From Pseudomonas salomonii (GTDB lineage Bacteria > Pseudomonadota > Gammaproteobacteria > Pseudomonadales > Pseudomonadaceae), in assembly GCF_900107155.1 (NCBI RefSeq), contig NZ_FNOX01000013.1:1-64000 (forward strand): 64,000 nt of DNA, in the 5' to 3' direction. Below are positions 51,846 through 62,918 of this stretch, piece by piece (positions within the stretch are counted from its first letter, which is position 1; each line of letters begins with the position of its first letter). The translations under genes and the position numbers were made by a program. The notes beneath the pieces are model-generated. The model did no database searches. It was given only the letters and a program-made list of their open reading frames with translations, and had not been told where the DNA came from.

Positions 51846-53756
51846 TTAGTGGTCAGCTGCGGGGCCGCCGATCGGGGCTTCAGGGCGCTCGTTCTGCACC
51901 ACAGGCGGGGTGCCCGAAGTGCCCGAACCACCTTCCCAATCCCGAGGCTCACGCGGTGCGCGACCCGCCATGATGTCGTCGATCTGATCGGCATCAATGG
52001 TTTCGTACTTCATCAGCGCATCAGCCATTGCATCCAGCTTGTCGCGGTTATCCGTCAGGATCTGCTTGGCCGTGCCGTAGCACTGGTCAATGATGCTGCG
52101 CACCTCGGAGTCGATCAGTTTGGCCGTCTCACCCGAGAAGCTGGCAGCTTGACCGCCACCACCACGCCCCAGGAACACTTCGCCTTCTTCCTCGGCATAC
52201 ATCAAAGGACCGAGTTTTTCCGACAAGCCCCACTTGGTCACCATGTTCCGTGCGATCTGGCTGGCACGCATGATGTCGTTGGAAGCACCGGTGGTCACAC
52301 CGTCGAAGCCAAGCGTCATCTCTTCAGCAATCCGGCCGCCATACAGCGAACAGATCTGGCTGATCAGCGCCCGCTTGGAGAGGCTGTAACGATCCTCTTC
52401 CGGCAGGAACATGGTCACACCCAGCGCACGCCCACGAGGAATGATCGACACTTTGTAGACCGGGTCATGCTCAGGCACAACGCGACCAACAATGGCGTGA
52501 CCGGCTTCGTGATAAGCGGTGTTCTGCTTCTCTTTCTCGGACATAACCATGGATTTGCGCTCGGCGCCCATCATGATCTTGTCTTTGGCCAGTTCGAACT
52601 CTTTCATTTCAACAATGCGCTTGCCGGTACGGGCAGCGAACAACGAAGCCTCGTTGACCAGGTTGGCCAGGTCGGCACCGGAGAAGCCTGGCGTACCACG
52701 GGCAATCACGGCCGGAGCCACGTCGTCACCCATTGGCACTTTGCGCATGTGTACTTTCAGGATCTGCTCACGACCGCGAATATCCGGCAGACCGACCACA
52801 ACCTGACGGTCGAAACGGCCTGGACGCAGCAACGCCGGGTCGAGTACGTCCGGACGGTTGGTCGCGGCGATGACGATGATGCCATCATTCATTTCGAAGC
52901 CGTCCATCTCAACCAGCAATTGGTTGAGGGTCTGCTCGCGCTCATCATGACCGCCACCCATGCCGGCGCCACGATGGCGACCCACGGCATCGATTTCGTC
53001 GATGAAGATGATGCACGGCGCGTGCTTCTTGGCCTGCTCGAACATATCGCGGACACGGCTGGCACCGACACCGACGAACATTTCGACGAAGTCAGAACCG
53101 GAAATGGTGAAGAACGGCACCTTGGCTTCACCGGCAATTGCCTTGGCCAGCAAGGTTTTACCGGTACCCGGAGGACCGACCATCAGCACGCCGCGAGGAA
53201 TGCGGCCGCCCAGGCGCTGGAACTTGCCCGGGTCACGCAGGAACTCAACCAGCTCGCCGACTTCTTCCTTGGCTTCATCACAACCTGCGACGTCAGCCAG
53301 GGTGGTCTTCACCTGATCTTCGGAAAGCAGGCGCGCCTTGCTCTTGCCGAAACTCATCGGCCCGCCCTTGCCTCCCGCACCACCTTGCATCTGGCGCATG
53401 AAGAACATGAACACGGCGATAATCACCAGGATCGGGAAGCTCGCTACCAACAACTGAGTCCAGATGCTCTGCTGCTCAGGCTGTTTGCCTTCAACCACTA
53501 CGTGGTTATCCACCAGGTCGCCGATCAGACCGTTGTCCTGGATTGCCGGACGAATGGTCTTGAAGCTGTCGCCATCGTTGCGCTTGCCGGTGATCACGTA
53601 GCCATCAACCGCTACGCGCTCGACCTTGCCATCCTTAACTTGCTGGATGAAGTCGGAATAGTTGAGGGTCTGCGGCTCGTTAGGGCTGGAGAAGTTGTTC
53701 ATCACCGTCACCAGGACAGCCGCGATGATCAACCACAGGATCAGATTCTTTGCCAT
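51846..53756 (-). CDS. ftsH: ATP-dependent zinc metalloprotease FtsH
   Basis: A 636-residue inner-membrane AAA+ protease that degrades LpxC, sigma-32 and misassembled membrane proteins. Two membrane helices (about 3-22 and 98-118) flank a periplasmic segment. AAA motifs: GPPGTGKT, IFIDEIDAVG and the second region of homology NRPDVLDPALLRPGRFDR. The protease site is HEAGH. The start at 53756 (ATG) gives MAKNLILWL; an upstream TTG is less likely. Confidence 0.97.
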   Translation of the reverse strand: MAKNLILWLIIAAVLVTVMNNFSSPNEPQTLNYSDFIQQVKDGKVERVAVDGYVITGKRNDGDSFKTIRPAIQDNGLIGDLVDNHVVVEGKQPEQQSIWTQLLVASFPILVIIAVFMFFMRQMQGGAGGKGGPMSFGKSKARLLSEDQVKTTLADVAGCDEAKEEVGELVEFLRDPGKFQRLGGRIPRGVLMVGPPGTGKTLLAKAIAGEAKVPFFTISGSDFVEMFVGVGASRVRDMFEQAKKHAPCIIFIDEIDAVGRHRGAGMGGGHDEREQTLNQLLVEMDGFEMNDGIIVIAATNRPDVLDPALLRPGRFDRQVVVGLPDIRGREQILKVHMRKVPMGDDVAPAVIARGTPGFSGADLANLVNEASLFAARTGKRIVEMKEFELAKDKIMMGAERKSMVMSEKEKQNTAYHEAGHAIVGRVVPEHDPVYKVSIIPRGRALGVTMFLPEEDRYSLSKRALISQICSLYGGRIAEEMTLGFDGVTTGASNDIMRASQIARNMVTKWGLSEKLGPLMYAEEEGEVFLGRGGGGQAASFSGETAKLIDSEVRSIIDQCYGTAKQILTDNRDKLDAMADALMKYETIDADQIDDIMAGRAPREPRDWEGGSGTSGTPPVVQNERPEAPIGGPAADH

Positions 53757-53956
53757 ATCGTTCAATTAACTACCCTCTGAAGCAAGCTCCGCTAGTGGCG
53801 CGCGCTTCGCATGATATTCACCGGCCTAACTTACTACATTACCTACAACTCTGGCAGGCGCCGTCTGTAACCCTTTGTGAAACTTTGACTACACAATATT
53901 CGTAAAGCTTCGTGACGAAAGCGATATAAAAAAACCTATCGCCCTCCTCGAATTCC

Positions 53957-54607
53957 TCAAAAACGCTCTTCGCTCTCAGCCCCTTCAACACCACGGAAGC
54001 CGCGGCACAGCAGGTATTGCTCGCGTGACCGGTCTCGCGAAGAGTCAGGTTTGCGCGTCTGTACCTTGTCGAACAGCTTGCGGATGTTCTTGTGGTACTC
54101 GTCAAAACCTTCGCCCTGGAAGACTTTCACCAGGAAATCACCGCCCGGACGCAAAACCCGACCCGCCAGATCCAGTGCCAACTCGCACAGGAACATGGCT
54201 CGCGGCATATCAACGGCCGGTAATCCACTCATATTGGGGGCCATGTCGGAAATCACAAGGTCTACCTGCGAATTTCCCACAGCCTCGAGAATCTCGGCCA
54301 GCACCGTGTCCTGGGTGAAGTCGCCGTGTACAAAGGTCACATCCGGGATGCTGTCCATCTCAAGGATGTCGGATGCGATCAATCGTCCTTGCCCACCAAT
54401 CAGACGACTGGTCACTTGGGACCAGCCACCAGGGGCTGCGCCAAGGTCAATAACGCTCATACCTGGACGAATCAATTTGTCCTTGTCCTGGATCTCCAGC
54501 AGTTTGTAGCTGGCCCGGGAACGGTAGCCGTCCTTTTGCGCCTTTTTGACGTAAGGATCGTTGAAATGTTCTTGTAGCCACTTAAGGCTGGTTTTGGAAC
54601 GGGCCAC
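53957..54607 (-). CDS. rlmE: 23S rRNA (uridine(2552)-2'-O)-methyltransferase
   Basis: A 216-residue FtsJ/RrmJ heat-shock methyltransferase modifying U2552 in the A-loop. SAM motif VIDLGAAPGGWSQV and the catalytic region DLVISDMAPNMSG with KVFQGEGFDEY are visible. A short C-terminal extension (about eight residues) exceeds the E. coli length. It is divergent from yhbY, the usual arrangement. The 190 bp to ftsH contains nothing clear. Confidence 0.96.
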   Translation of the reverse strand: MARSKTSLKWLQEHFNDPYVKKAQKDGYRSRASYKLLEIQDKDKLIRPGMSVIDLGAAPGGWSQVTSRLIGGQGRLIASDILEMDSIPDVTFVHGDFTQDTVLAEILEAVGNSQVDLVISDMAPNMSGLPAVDMPRAMFLCELALDLAGRVLRPGGDFLVKVFQGEGFDEYHKNIRKLFDKVQTRKPDSSRDRSREQYLLCRGFRGVEGAESEERF

Positions 54608-54712
54608 GGGCCACCTCGAAAATAAAACGGGTCGTGATTAACTGGGCGGTCCCGGACTCGCTCGGGTAAACTGGCCGCCGCTTTTTACAAGATCAGACGC
54701 AGGGGTCAGATT

Positions 54713-55021
54713 ATGCCGCTCACTCAAGAGCAGAAGAAACAGTACAAATCCATTGGCCACCATCTGAAACCAGTTCTGATTGTGGCAGACAACGGTTTGA
54801 CTGAAGGTGTGTTAGCCGAACTGGAACGCGCATTGAGCGATCACGAACTGATCAAGATCAAGGTCAACATCCTTGACCGCGAAGCGCGTTTGGCCGCCAT
54901 TGCAGAACTGTGCAAGGTCGGCAAAGCGGACCTGGTCCAGGTCATCGGCAAGATGGCACTGCTGTATCGCAAGAACTTCAGCGTCAACAAGCAGCTGTCG
55001 AACGTACACCGCTTCAAGTAA
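54713..55021 (+). CDS. yhbY: YhbY family RNA-binding protein (CRM domain)
   Basis: A 102-residue protein consisting of a single CRM domain (KSIGHHLKPVLIVADNGLTEGVLAELERAL, then HELIKIKV), which associates with pre-50S ribosomal particles. It is divergent from rlmE and convergent with the DUF4149 gene, 8 bp apart. An ATG at 54713 follows AGGGG. Confidence 0.93.
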   Translation: MPLTQEQKKQYKSIGHHLKPVLIVADNGLTEGVLAELERALSDHELIKIKVNILDREARLAAIAELCKVGKADLVQVIGKMALLYRKNFSVNKQLSNVHRFK

Positions 55022-55029
55022 TACAAGGG

Positions 55030-55434
55030 TCACGGGCGTGCTTCGCGCGCCCTGCCGCTCCATCCCGGTGCCGGCTGTATAACCAGCACCAGGCCGGAGA
55101 ACCCTAGCACAAGATAGCTGAATAGCTGCCAGCGCAACGCTTGCGGCAGCCACACATGCACCACGCAGAACATTGCGCACGCATACAGCGCCATCAACAG
55201 CAGTTGGCCGCGAATATCCCGCCACAAGCTCTCCAAACCCTCGGCCTTGACCAGCACCAATGCCTGGAGCGTCACGCACGCCGCTGCAAAACCCACCAGC
55301 AGCGCACTCAGCATTCCGTTGAGCTCATCAATCAGCAGCGGCGCCAGGCCAATCAGGCCCAACACCGGCAGCACACCGATATGCAACAACCACAGGCCGC
55401 CCACCCACAGCATCTGGGCAAGCTGCCAAAGCAT
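55030..55434 (-). CDS. DUF4149 integral membrane protein
   Basis: A 134-residue protein with four hydrophobic helices (starting around residues 5, 40, 75 and 100), similar to the DUF4149/TMEM205-like family. Function unknown. The ATG at 55434 avoids overlap with greA; a start at 55485 would lie inside greA. The same small gene sits next to greA in other pseudomonads. Confidence 0.8.
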   Translation of the reverse strand: MLWQLAQMLWVGGLWLLHIGVLPVLGLIGLAPLLIDELNGMLSALLVGFAAACVTLQALVLVKAEGLESLWRDIRGQLLLMALYACAMFCVVHVWLPQALRWQLFSYLVLGFSGLVLVIQPAPGWSGRAREARP

Positions 55435-55462
55435 GGCGCCCGCACGAAGCGGGCGCCGTCTT

Positions 55463-55935
55463 TCAGATGTGACGAACTTCAACAATCTCGTACTCGATTA
55501 CACCACCGGGCGTTTTCACAGCCACCACATCACCCTCTTCCTTGGCAATCAAGGCGCGGGCCAGTGGCGAACCGACGGAGATTTTGCCGAGTTTGAAGTC
55601 GGCTTCGTCTTCACCGACGATGTGGTAAACCACGCTTTCGTCAGTTTCGACGTTGGCGATTTCCACGGTGGTGCCAAAAATCACTTTGCCGGTCTTCGGA
55701 ATGGTCGTTACGTCGATCACCACCGAATTCTGCAGGCGGCCTTCGATATCACGGATCCGCGCCTCAACCATACCCTGCTGCTCACGGGCAGCATGGTATT
55801 CGGCGTTTTCCTTCAAATCACCCAGCTCGCGAGCCGTACCGATGTCCTGGCTCAGCTTTGGACGAACGACCTTGGTCAGATGGGCGTGTTCCTCTTCCAG
55901 GGCTTTAAAGCCCTGGACGGTCATTGGGTATTTGG

Positions 55936-55939
<4 letters not shown>
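55463..55939 (-). CDS. greA: Transcription elongation factor GreA
   Basis: A 158-residue factor that enters the RNA polymerase secondary channel and stimulates cleavage of backtracked RNA. The N-terminal coiled coil (about 1-75) begins MTKYPMTVQGFKALEEE, with the acidic tip around DIGTARELGDLKENAEY. The C-terminal domain has SPLARALIAKEEGD. Its start overlaps the carB stop (ATGA). Confidence 0.97.
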
Positions 55940-59157
<3,218 letters not shown>

Positions 59158-59262
59158 GGGTTTGTCACTCAAATCCGCAGGTCAGTCGGCAAGCCGTCTT
59201 GAACAATCGTTGAAGAGCCTGCGGGGGCCACCGAGGTTCGGGGCCGCCCGCAGGCCTCTCAG

Positions 59263-60399
59263 TCAGCGTCGCTTGGCCATCTCATTGATGAAACGGTCGA
59301 ACAGCGGCGCCACGTCGTTCGGGCCAGGGCTGGCTTCAGGGTGGCCCTGGAAGCTGAACGCGCTCTTGTCGGTGCGCTCGATGCCTTGCAAGGAGCCGTC
59401 GAACAGCGACTTGTGAATCGCGCGAACGTTGCTCGGCAGGGTGGCTTCATCCACCGCAAAACCGTGGTTCTGGCTGGTGATCATCACAACGCCGGTGTCC
59501 AGGTCTTGTACCGGGTGGTTGGCACCGTGATGGCCGTGGCCCATTTTCAGGGTTTTGGCGCCGGAGGCCAGGGCCAGCAGTTGGTGACCGAGGCAGATGC
59601 CGAATACCGGAATTTCGGTTTCCAGCACGTCCTTGATGGCCTGGATGGCGTAGTCGCATGGCTCAGGGTCACCCGGGCCGTTGGACAGGAACACGCCGTC
59701 CGGTTGCAGGGCCAGCACGTCGCTCGCAGGGGTTTGCGCCGGCACCACGGTCACGCGGCAGCCGCGTTCAACCAGCATGCGCAGGATGTTGTACTTCACG
59801 CCGTAGTCGTAGGCCACAACGTGGTATGGCAGATCAGCAGCTTCGAGGGTCGCGTGACTGTCGGTCTTCAAGTCCCAGACAGTGGAGCGCCACTCGTACC
59901 TCTCTTTGACGCTGACAACTTTTGCCAGGTCCATGCCTTTCAGGCCTGGGAAACCTTGCGCAGCAGCGATCGCCGCCTCTTCGGAGATAGCGTCACCGAC
60001 CATGATGCAGCCGTTCTGCGAGCCTTTTTCACGCAGAATGCGTGTAAGGCGGCGCGTATCGATACCGGCGATCGCCACAACGTTGTTGGCTTTCAGATAA
60101 TCGGACAGCGACATCGTGTTACGCCAGTTGCTCGCAACCAGGGGCAGGTCACGAATCACCAGACCGGCCGACCAGACACGATCAGACTCGACGTCTTCCG
60201 GTGTAGTACCGGTGTTGCCGATGTGCGGATAGGTCAGGGTAACGATCTGCTGGGCGTAGGAAGGATCGGTAAGGATTTCCTGATAGCCGGTCATGGCAGT
60301 GTTAAACACTACCTCTCCAACGGTTTGACCGTCGGCTCCAATGGCTTCGCCGCGAAAAATGCTGCCATCAGCAAGGGCGAGTATGGCTGGCTTAGTCAA
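59263..60399 (-). CDS. carA: Carbamoyl-phosphate synthase, small (glutaminase) subunit
   Basis: A 378-residue class I glutamine amidotransferase supplying ammonia to CarB. The nucleophile Cys is in GICLGHQLLALASG and the catalytic His-X-Glu in HPEASPGP. The start codon is TTG, supported by GGGAGG five bases upstream and the family N-terminus TKPAILALADGS. Its leader contains a terminator-type hairpin (60444-60482). Confidence 0.97.
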   Translation of the reverse strand: MTKPAILALADGSIFRGEAIGADGQTVGEVVFNTAMTGYQEILTDPSYAQQIVTLTYPHIGNTGTTPEDVESDRVWSAGLVIRDLPLVASNWRNTMSLSDYLKANNVVAIAGIDTRRLTRILREKGSQNGCIMVGDAISEEAAIAAAQGFPGLKGMDLAKVVSVKERYEWRSTVWDLKTDSHATLEAADLPYHVVAYDYGVKYNILRMLVERGCRVTVVPAQTPASDVLALQPDGVFLSNGPGDPEPCDYAIQAIKDVLETEIPVFGICLGHQLLALASGAKTLKMGHGHHGANHPVQDLDTGVVMITSQNHGFAVDEATLPSNVRAIHKSLFDGSLQGIERTDKSAFSFQGHPEASPGPNDVAPLFDRFINEMAKRR

Positions 60400-60443
60400 G
60401 AAGACCTCCCGTAAATAAAGCCTGAAAGGGCGATCGCAGGTTG

Positions 60444-60482
60444 TAAAAAAGCGGAGTGACGTATGGACACGTCACCCCGCTT
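60444..60482 (-). terminator. Terminator-type hairpin in the carA leader (possible attenuator)
   Basis: On the minus strand GCGGGGTGACGT and ACGTCACTCCGC form a 12-bp stem (one G-U) with a 6-nt loop, followed by six Ts. It lies 45 bp upstream of carA and about 170 bp beyond the separate dapB terminator. Upstream are a 7-bp inverted repeat (60507-60524) and a short frame with a T-tract (60533-60559). Confidence 0.75.
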
Positions 60483-60532
60483 CTTCACTGAATTATTCTG
60501 CGCGCTTTTAGTGGACACACTAAAGCTGTAGC

Positions 60533-60559
60533 TTACAGAAAAAAGCTTTTTGGGTCCAC
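60533..60559 (-). other. Possible leader peptide frame in the carA leader
   Basis: GTG GAC CCA AAA AGC, then TTT TTT CTG TAA, encodes eight residues, MDPKSFFL, over a run of six Ts; AAGG lies ten bases upstream. Weak on its own, but its placement before the hairpin resembles UTP-sensitive leader designs such as pyrBI. Confidence 0.25.
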
Positions 60560-60611
60560 CGCTAATGAGCCTTAAAGGCAGGGGAATGCGACAGGACGTC
60601 GCTTAGCGGGT

Positions 60612-60644
60612 AAAAACGGGGCCTAAGCATAAGCTTGAGGCCCG
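60612..60644 (-). terminator. Rho-independent terminator of dapB
   Basis: On the minus strand GGGCCT, a bulged C and AAGC pair with GCTT and AGGCCC, followed by five Ts. It starts 15 bp after the dapB stop. Confidence 0.8.
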
Positions 60645-60658
60645 ATTTTAGCTACTGA

Positions 60659-61465
60659 TTAGTGCAGATCCAGCACGTCGCGCATGTCATACAGACCAGG
60701 CTCGCGACCTTCCAGCCAGAGCGCCGCACGCACCGCACCCTTGGCGAATGTCATGCGGCTGGAGGCCTTGTGCGTGATCTCCAGGCGCTCGCCTTCACTG
60801 GCAAACAGCACGGTGTGATCACCGACCACATCACCACCGCGCACCGTGGCAAAGCCGATGGTGTCACGGGCCCGCGCACCGGTATGGCCTTCACGGCCGT
60901 AAACAGCGACTTTGGACAGGTCGCGCCCCAGAGCATCGGCAATCGCCTCGCCCATGCGCAGCGCAGTACCCGACGGCGCATCGATCTTGTGGCGATGGTG
61001 GGTTTCGATGATCTCGATATCCGCCTCATCACCCAACACGCGCGCGGCCAGGTCCAGCAACTTGAGCGACAGGTTCACGCCGACGCTGAAGTTGGCGGCG
61101 AAGACGATCGGAATATCCTTGCCCGCCTCCACCAGCAACTGCTTTTGCTCGGCATTCAAGCCTGTGGTGCCAATCACCATGGCCTTGCCTGCCTTGCGGC
61201 AGAACGCCAGGTTTTTCAGCATCACTTCCGGCAGGGTGAAGTCGATCAGCACGTCGAATTCGTCAGCCACCTGCTCCAGGTTGCCCGACAACGAAACGCC
61301 GATGCGACCCAACGAGGCCAGTTCACCGGCATCAGCACCGATCAACGTGCTGCCGGGACGAACAATCGCCGCCGTCAGCCCGGAGGCCGGCGAGCGCTGC
61401 TGCACCGCCTCGACCAGCGTCTTGCCCATGCGCCCGGCAGCGCCCATTACGGCTATACGTCGCAT
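60659..61465 (-). CDS. dapB: 4-hydroxy-tetrahydrodipicolinate reductase
   Basis: A 268-residue NAD(P)H-dependent enzyme of the lysine/diaminopimelate pathway. The nucleotide-binding motif GAAGRMGKTLVEAV, GTTGL and the signature ETHHRHKIDAPSGTA are complete. ATG at 61465 follows AAGGAC; a GTG two codons earlier is too close to that site. It lies 10 bp after dnaJ, giving the conserved dnaK-dnaJ-dapB-carA order. Confidence 0.97.
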   Translation of the reverse strand: MRRIAVMGAAGRMGKTLVEAVQQRSPASGLTAAIVRPGSTLIGADAGELASLGRIGVSLSGNLEQVADEFDVLIDFTLPEVMLKNLAFCRKAGKAMVIGTTGLNAEQKQLLVEAGKDIPIVFAANFSVGVNLSLKLLDLAARVLGDEADIEIIETHHRHKIDAPSGTALRMGEAIADALGRDLSKVAVYGREGHTGARARDTIGFATVRGGDVVGDHTVLFASEGERLEITHKASSRMTFAKGAVRAALWLEGREPGLYDMRDVLDLH

Positions 61466-61475
61466 ATTCACGTCC

Positions 61476-62600
61476 TTACAAGTCGCCGAAGAAGCGCTTC
61501 ACGCCATCGAAGAAGCCGGTGGTTTTCGGCGAATGGGAGTCATCGCCTTCCAACGAGCTGCGGAACTCTTCAAGCAGTTCGCGTTGACGGCGACCCAGAT
61601 TGACCGGCGTTTCCACCGCCACACGGCACATCAAGTCGCCAGCACCGCCACCGCGCACCGGCGCAACGCCTTTGCCACGAATGCGGAACTGCTTGCCGGT
61701 CTGGGTGCCTTCCGGGATCTTGAGCTTGACCCGACCATCCAGGGTCGGAATTTCCAGCTCGCCACCCAATGCCGCGTCGACAAAGCTGATCGGCACTTCA
61801 CAGAACAGGTGCTTGCCATCACGCTGGAAGATCGAGTGCTCACGCACATTGATCACCACGTACAGGTCGCCCGTCGGGCCACCTTGAGCGCCCGCCTCGC
61901 CTTCGCCCGACAGGCGAATACGGTCACCGGTATCAACACCCGCCGGCACTTTCACCGAAAGGGTTTTGTACTCTTCGACACGGCCTTCGCCATGGCAGGA
62001 GTCGCACGGGTCGGAAATGATCTTGCCCTGGCCATGGCAGCGCGGGCAGGTCTGCTGCACCGAGAAGAAGCCCTGTTGCATGCGCACCTGACCAATACCG
62101 CCACAGGTTGGGCAGGTGATCGGCGAGGAACCTTTCTTGGCCCCCGAACCGTCGCACGGCTTGCAGTTGACCAGCGTCGGCACACGGATATTGACCGTGG
62201 TACCGCGCACAGCTTCTTCCAGGTTCAGCTCCAGCGTGTAGCGCAAGTCACTGCCGCGCTGGGCACCGCCGCGCTGACCGCCACGGCCGCCGCCAAAAAA
62301 GTCACTGAACACATCGCCGAAAATATCGGAGAAGTTCTGACCACCAAAACCGGCACCGCCGCCGCCCATGCTCGGGTCGACACCGGCATGGCCATACTGA
62401 TCGTAGGCCGCGCGCTTATTGGGATCACTCAGGCATTCGTAGGCCTCATTGGCCTCCTTGAACATCTCTTCGGATTCTTTGCTATCCGGATTACGGTCCG
62501 GGTGGTGCTTCATCGCCAGGCGACGGTAAGCCTTTTTCAGGTCCGCCTCGCTGGAGCTGCGCTCCACACCCAACACTTCGTAATAGTCACGCTTTGCCAT
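61476..62600 (-). CDS. dnaJ: Chaperone DnaJ (Hsp40)
   Basis: A 374-residue cochaperone that stimulates DnaK ATPase. The J domain has HPD in MKHHPDRNP, then a Gly/Phe-rich linker (about 75-110, GGGGAGFGGQNFSD). Four zinc-finger repeats follow: CKPCDGSG, CPTCGGIG, CPRCHGQG, CDSCHGEG. The start MAKRDYYEVLG is conserved; an upstream in-frame start has no support. Confidence 0.98.
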   Translation of the reverse strand: MAKRDYYEVLGVERSSSEADLKKAYRRLAMKHHPDRNPDSKESEEMFKEANEAYECLSDPNKRAAYDQYGHAGVDPSMGGGGAGFGGQNFSDIFGDVFSDFFGGGRGGQRGGAQRGSDLRYTLELNLEEAVRGTTVNIRVPTLVNCKPCDGSGAKKGSSPITCPTCGGIGQVRMQQGFFSVQQTCPRCHGQGKIISDPCDSCHGEGRVEEYKTLSVKVPAGVDTGDRIRLSGEGEAGAQGGPTGDLYVVINVREHSIFQRDGKHLFCEVPISFVDAALGGELEIPTLDGRVKLKIPEGTQTGKQFRIRGKGVAPVRGGGAGDLMCRVAVETPVNLGRRQRELLEEFRSSLEGDDSHSPKTTGFFDGVKRFFGDL

Positions 62601-62918
62601 AAGTCTTTGCACTCTTAAGGACGTTCAGCCCGGCCCTCCTGAGCCTTGCCAAACTCGTTGAGCCCCAATACAGGCCCGGACCCAACTCACGTCAATTCAA
62701 CGATCCTGGTCATAACTACTTTTTAGCCAGTGACCCGGCCAAAAATGCGGTATTTACTGCTCGGAAAGCAGGAGCATTCCCGATCACACCGCCAGCACCC
62801 GAACCTTGTCGCATGCTGTAAAAATTCACATATCCCAGACACGCCAACGCGGGAGCAAGCTCCCGCGCGGCGACATCCTACCAGTCACCGCTTGATAGCG
62901 GTCAACCGGGCAACCAAC
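62601..62918 (-). other. dnaK-dnaJ intergenic region with one palindrome
   Basis: This 318-bp gap has no reading frame. It holds a perfect 9-bp palindrome, CGCGGGAGC with GCTCCCGCG (62848-62867, 2-nt spacer), resembling half of the extragenic repeats seen elsewhere in the window. It could reduce read-through from dnaK into dnaJ. No separate dnaJ heat-shock promoter is evident. Confidence 0.55.
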
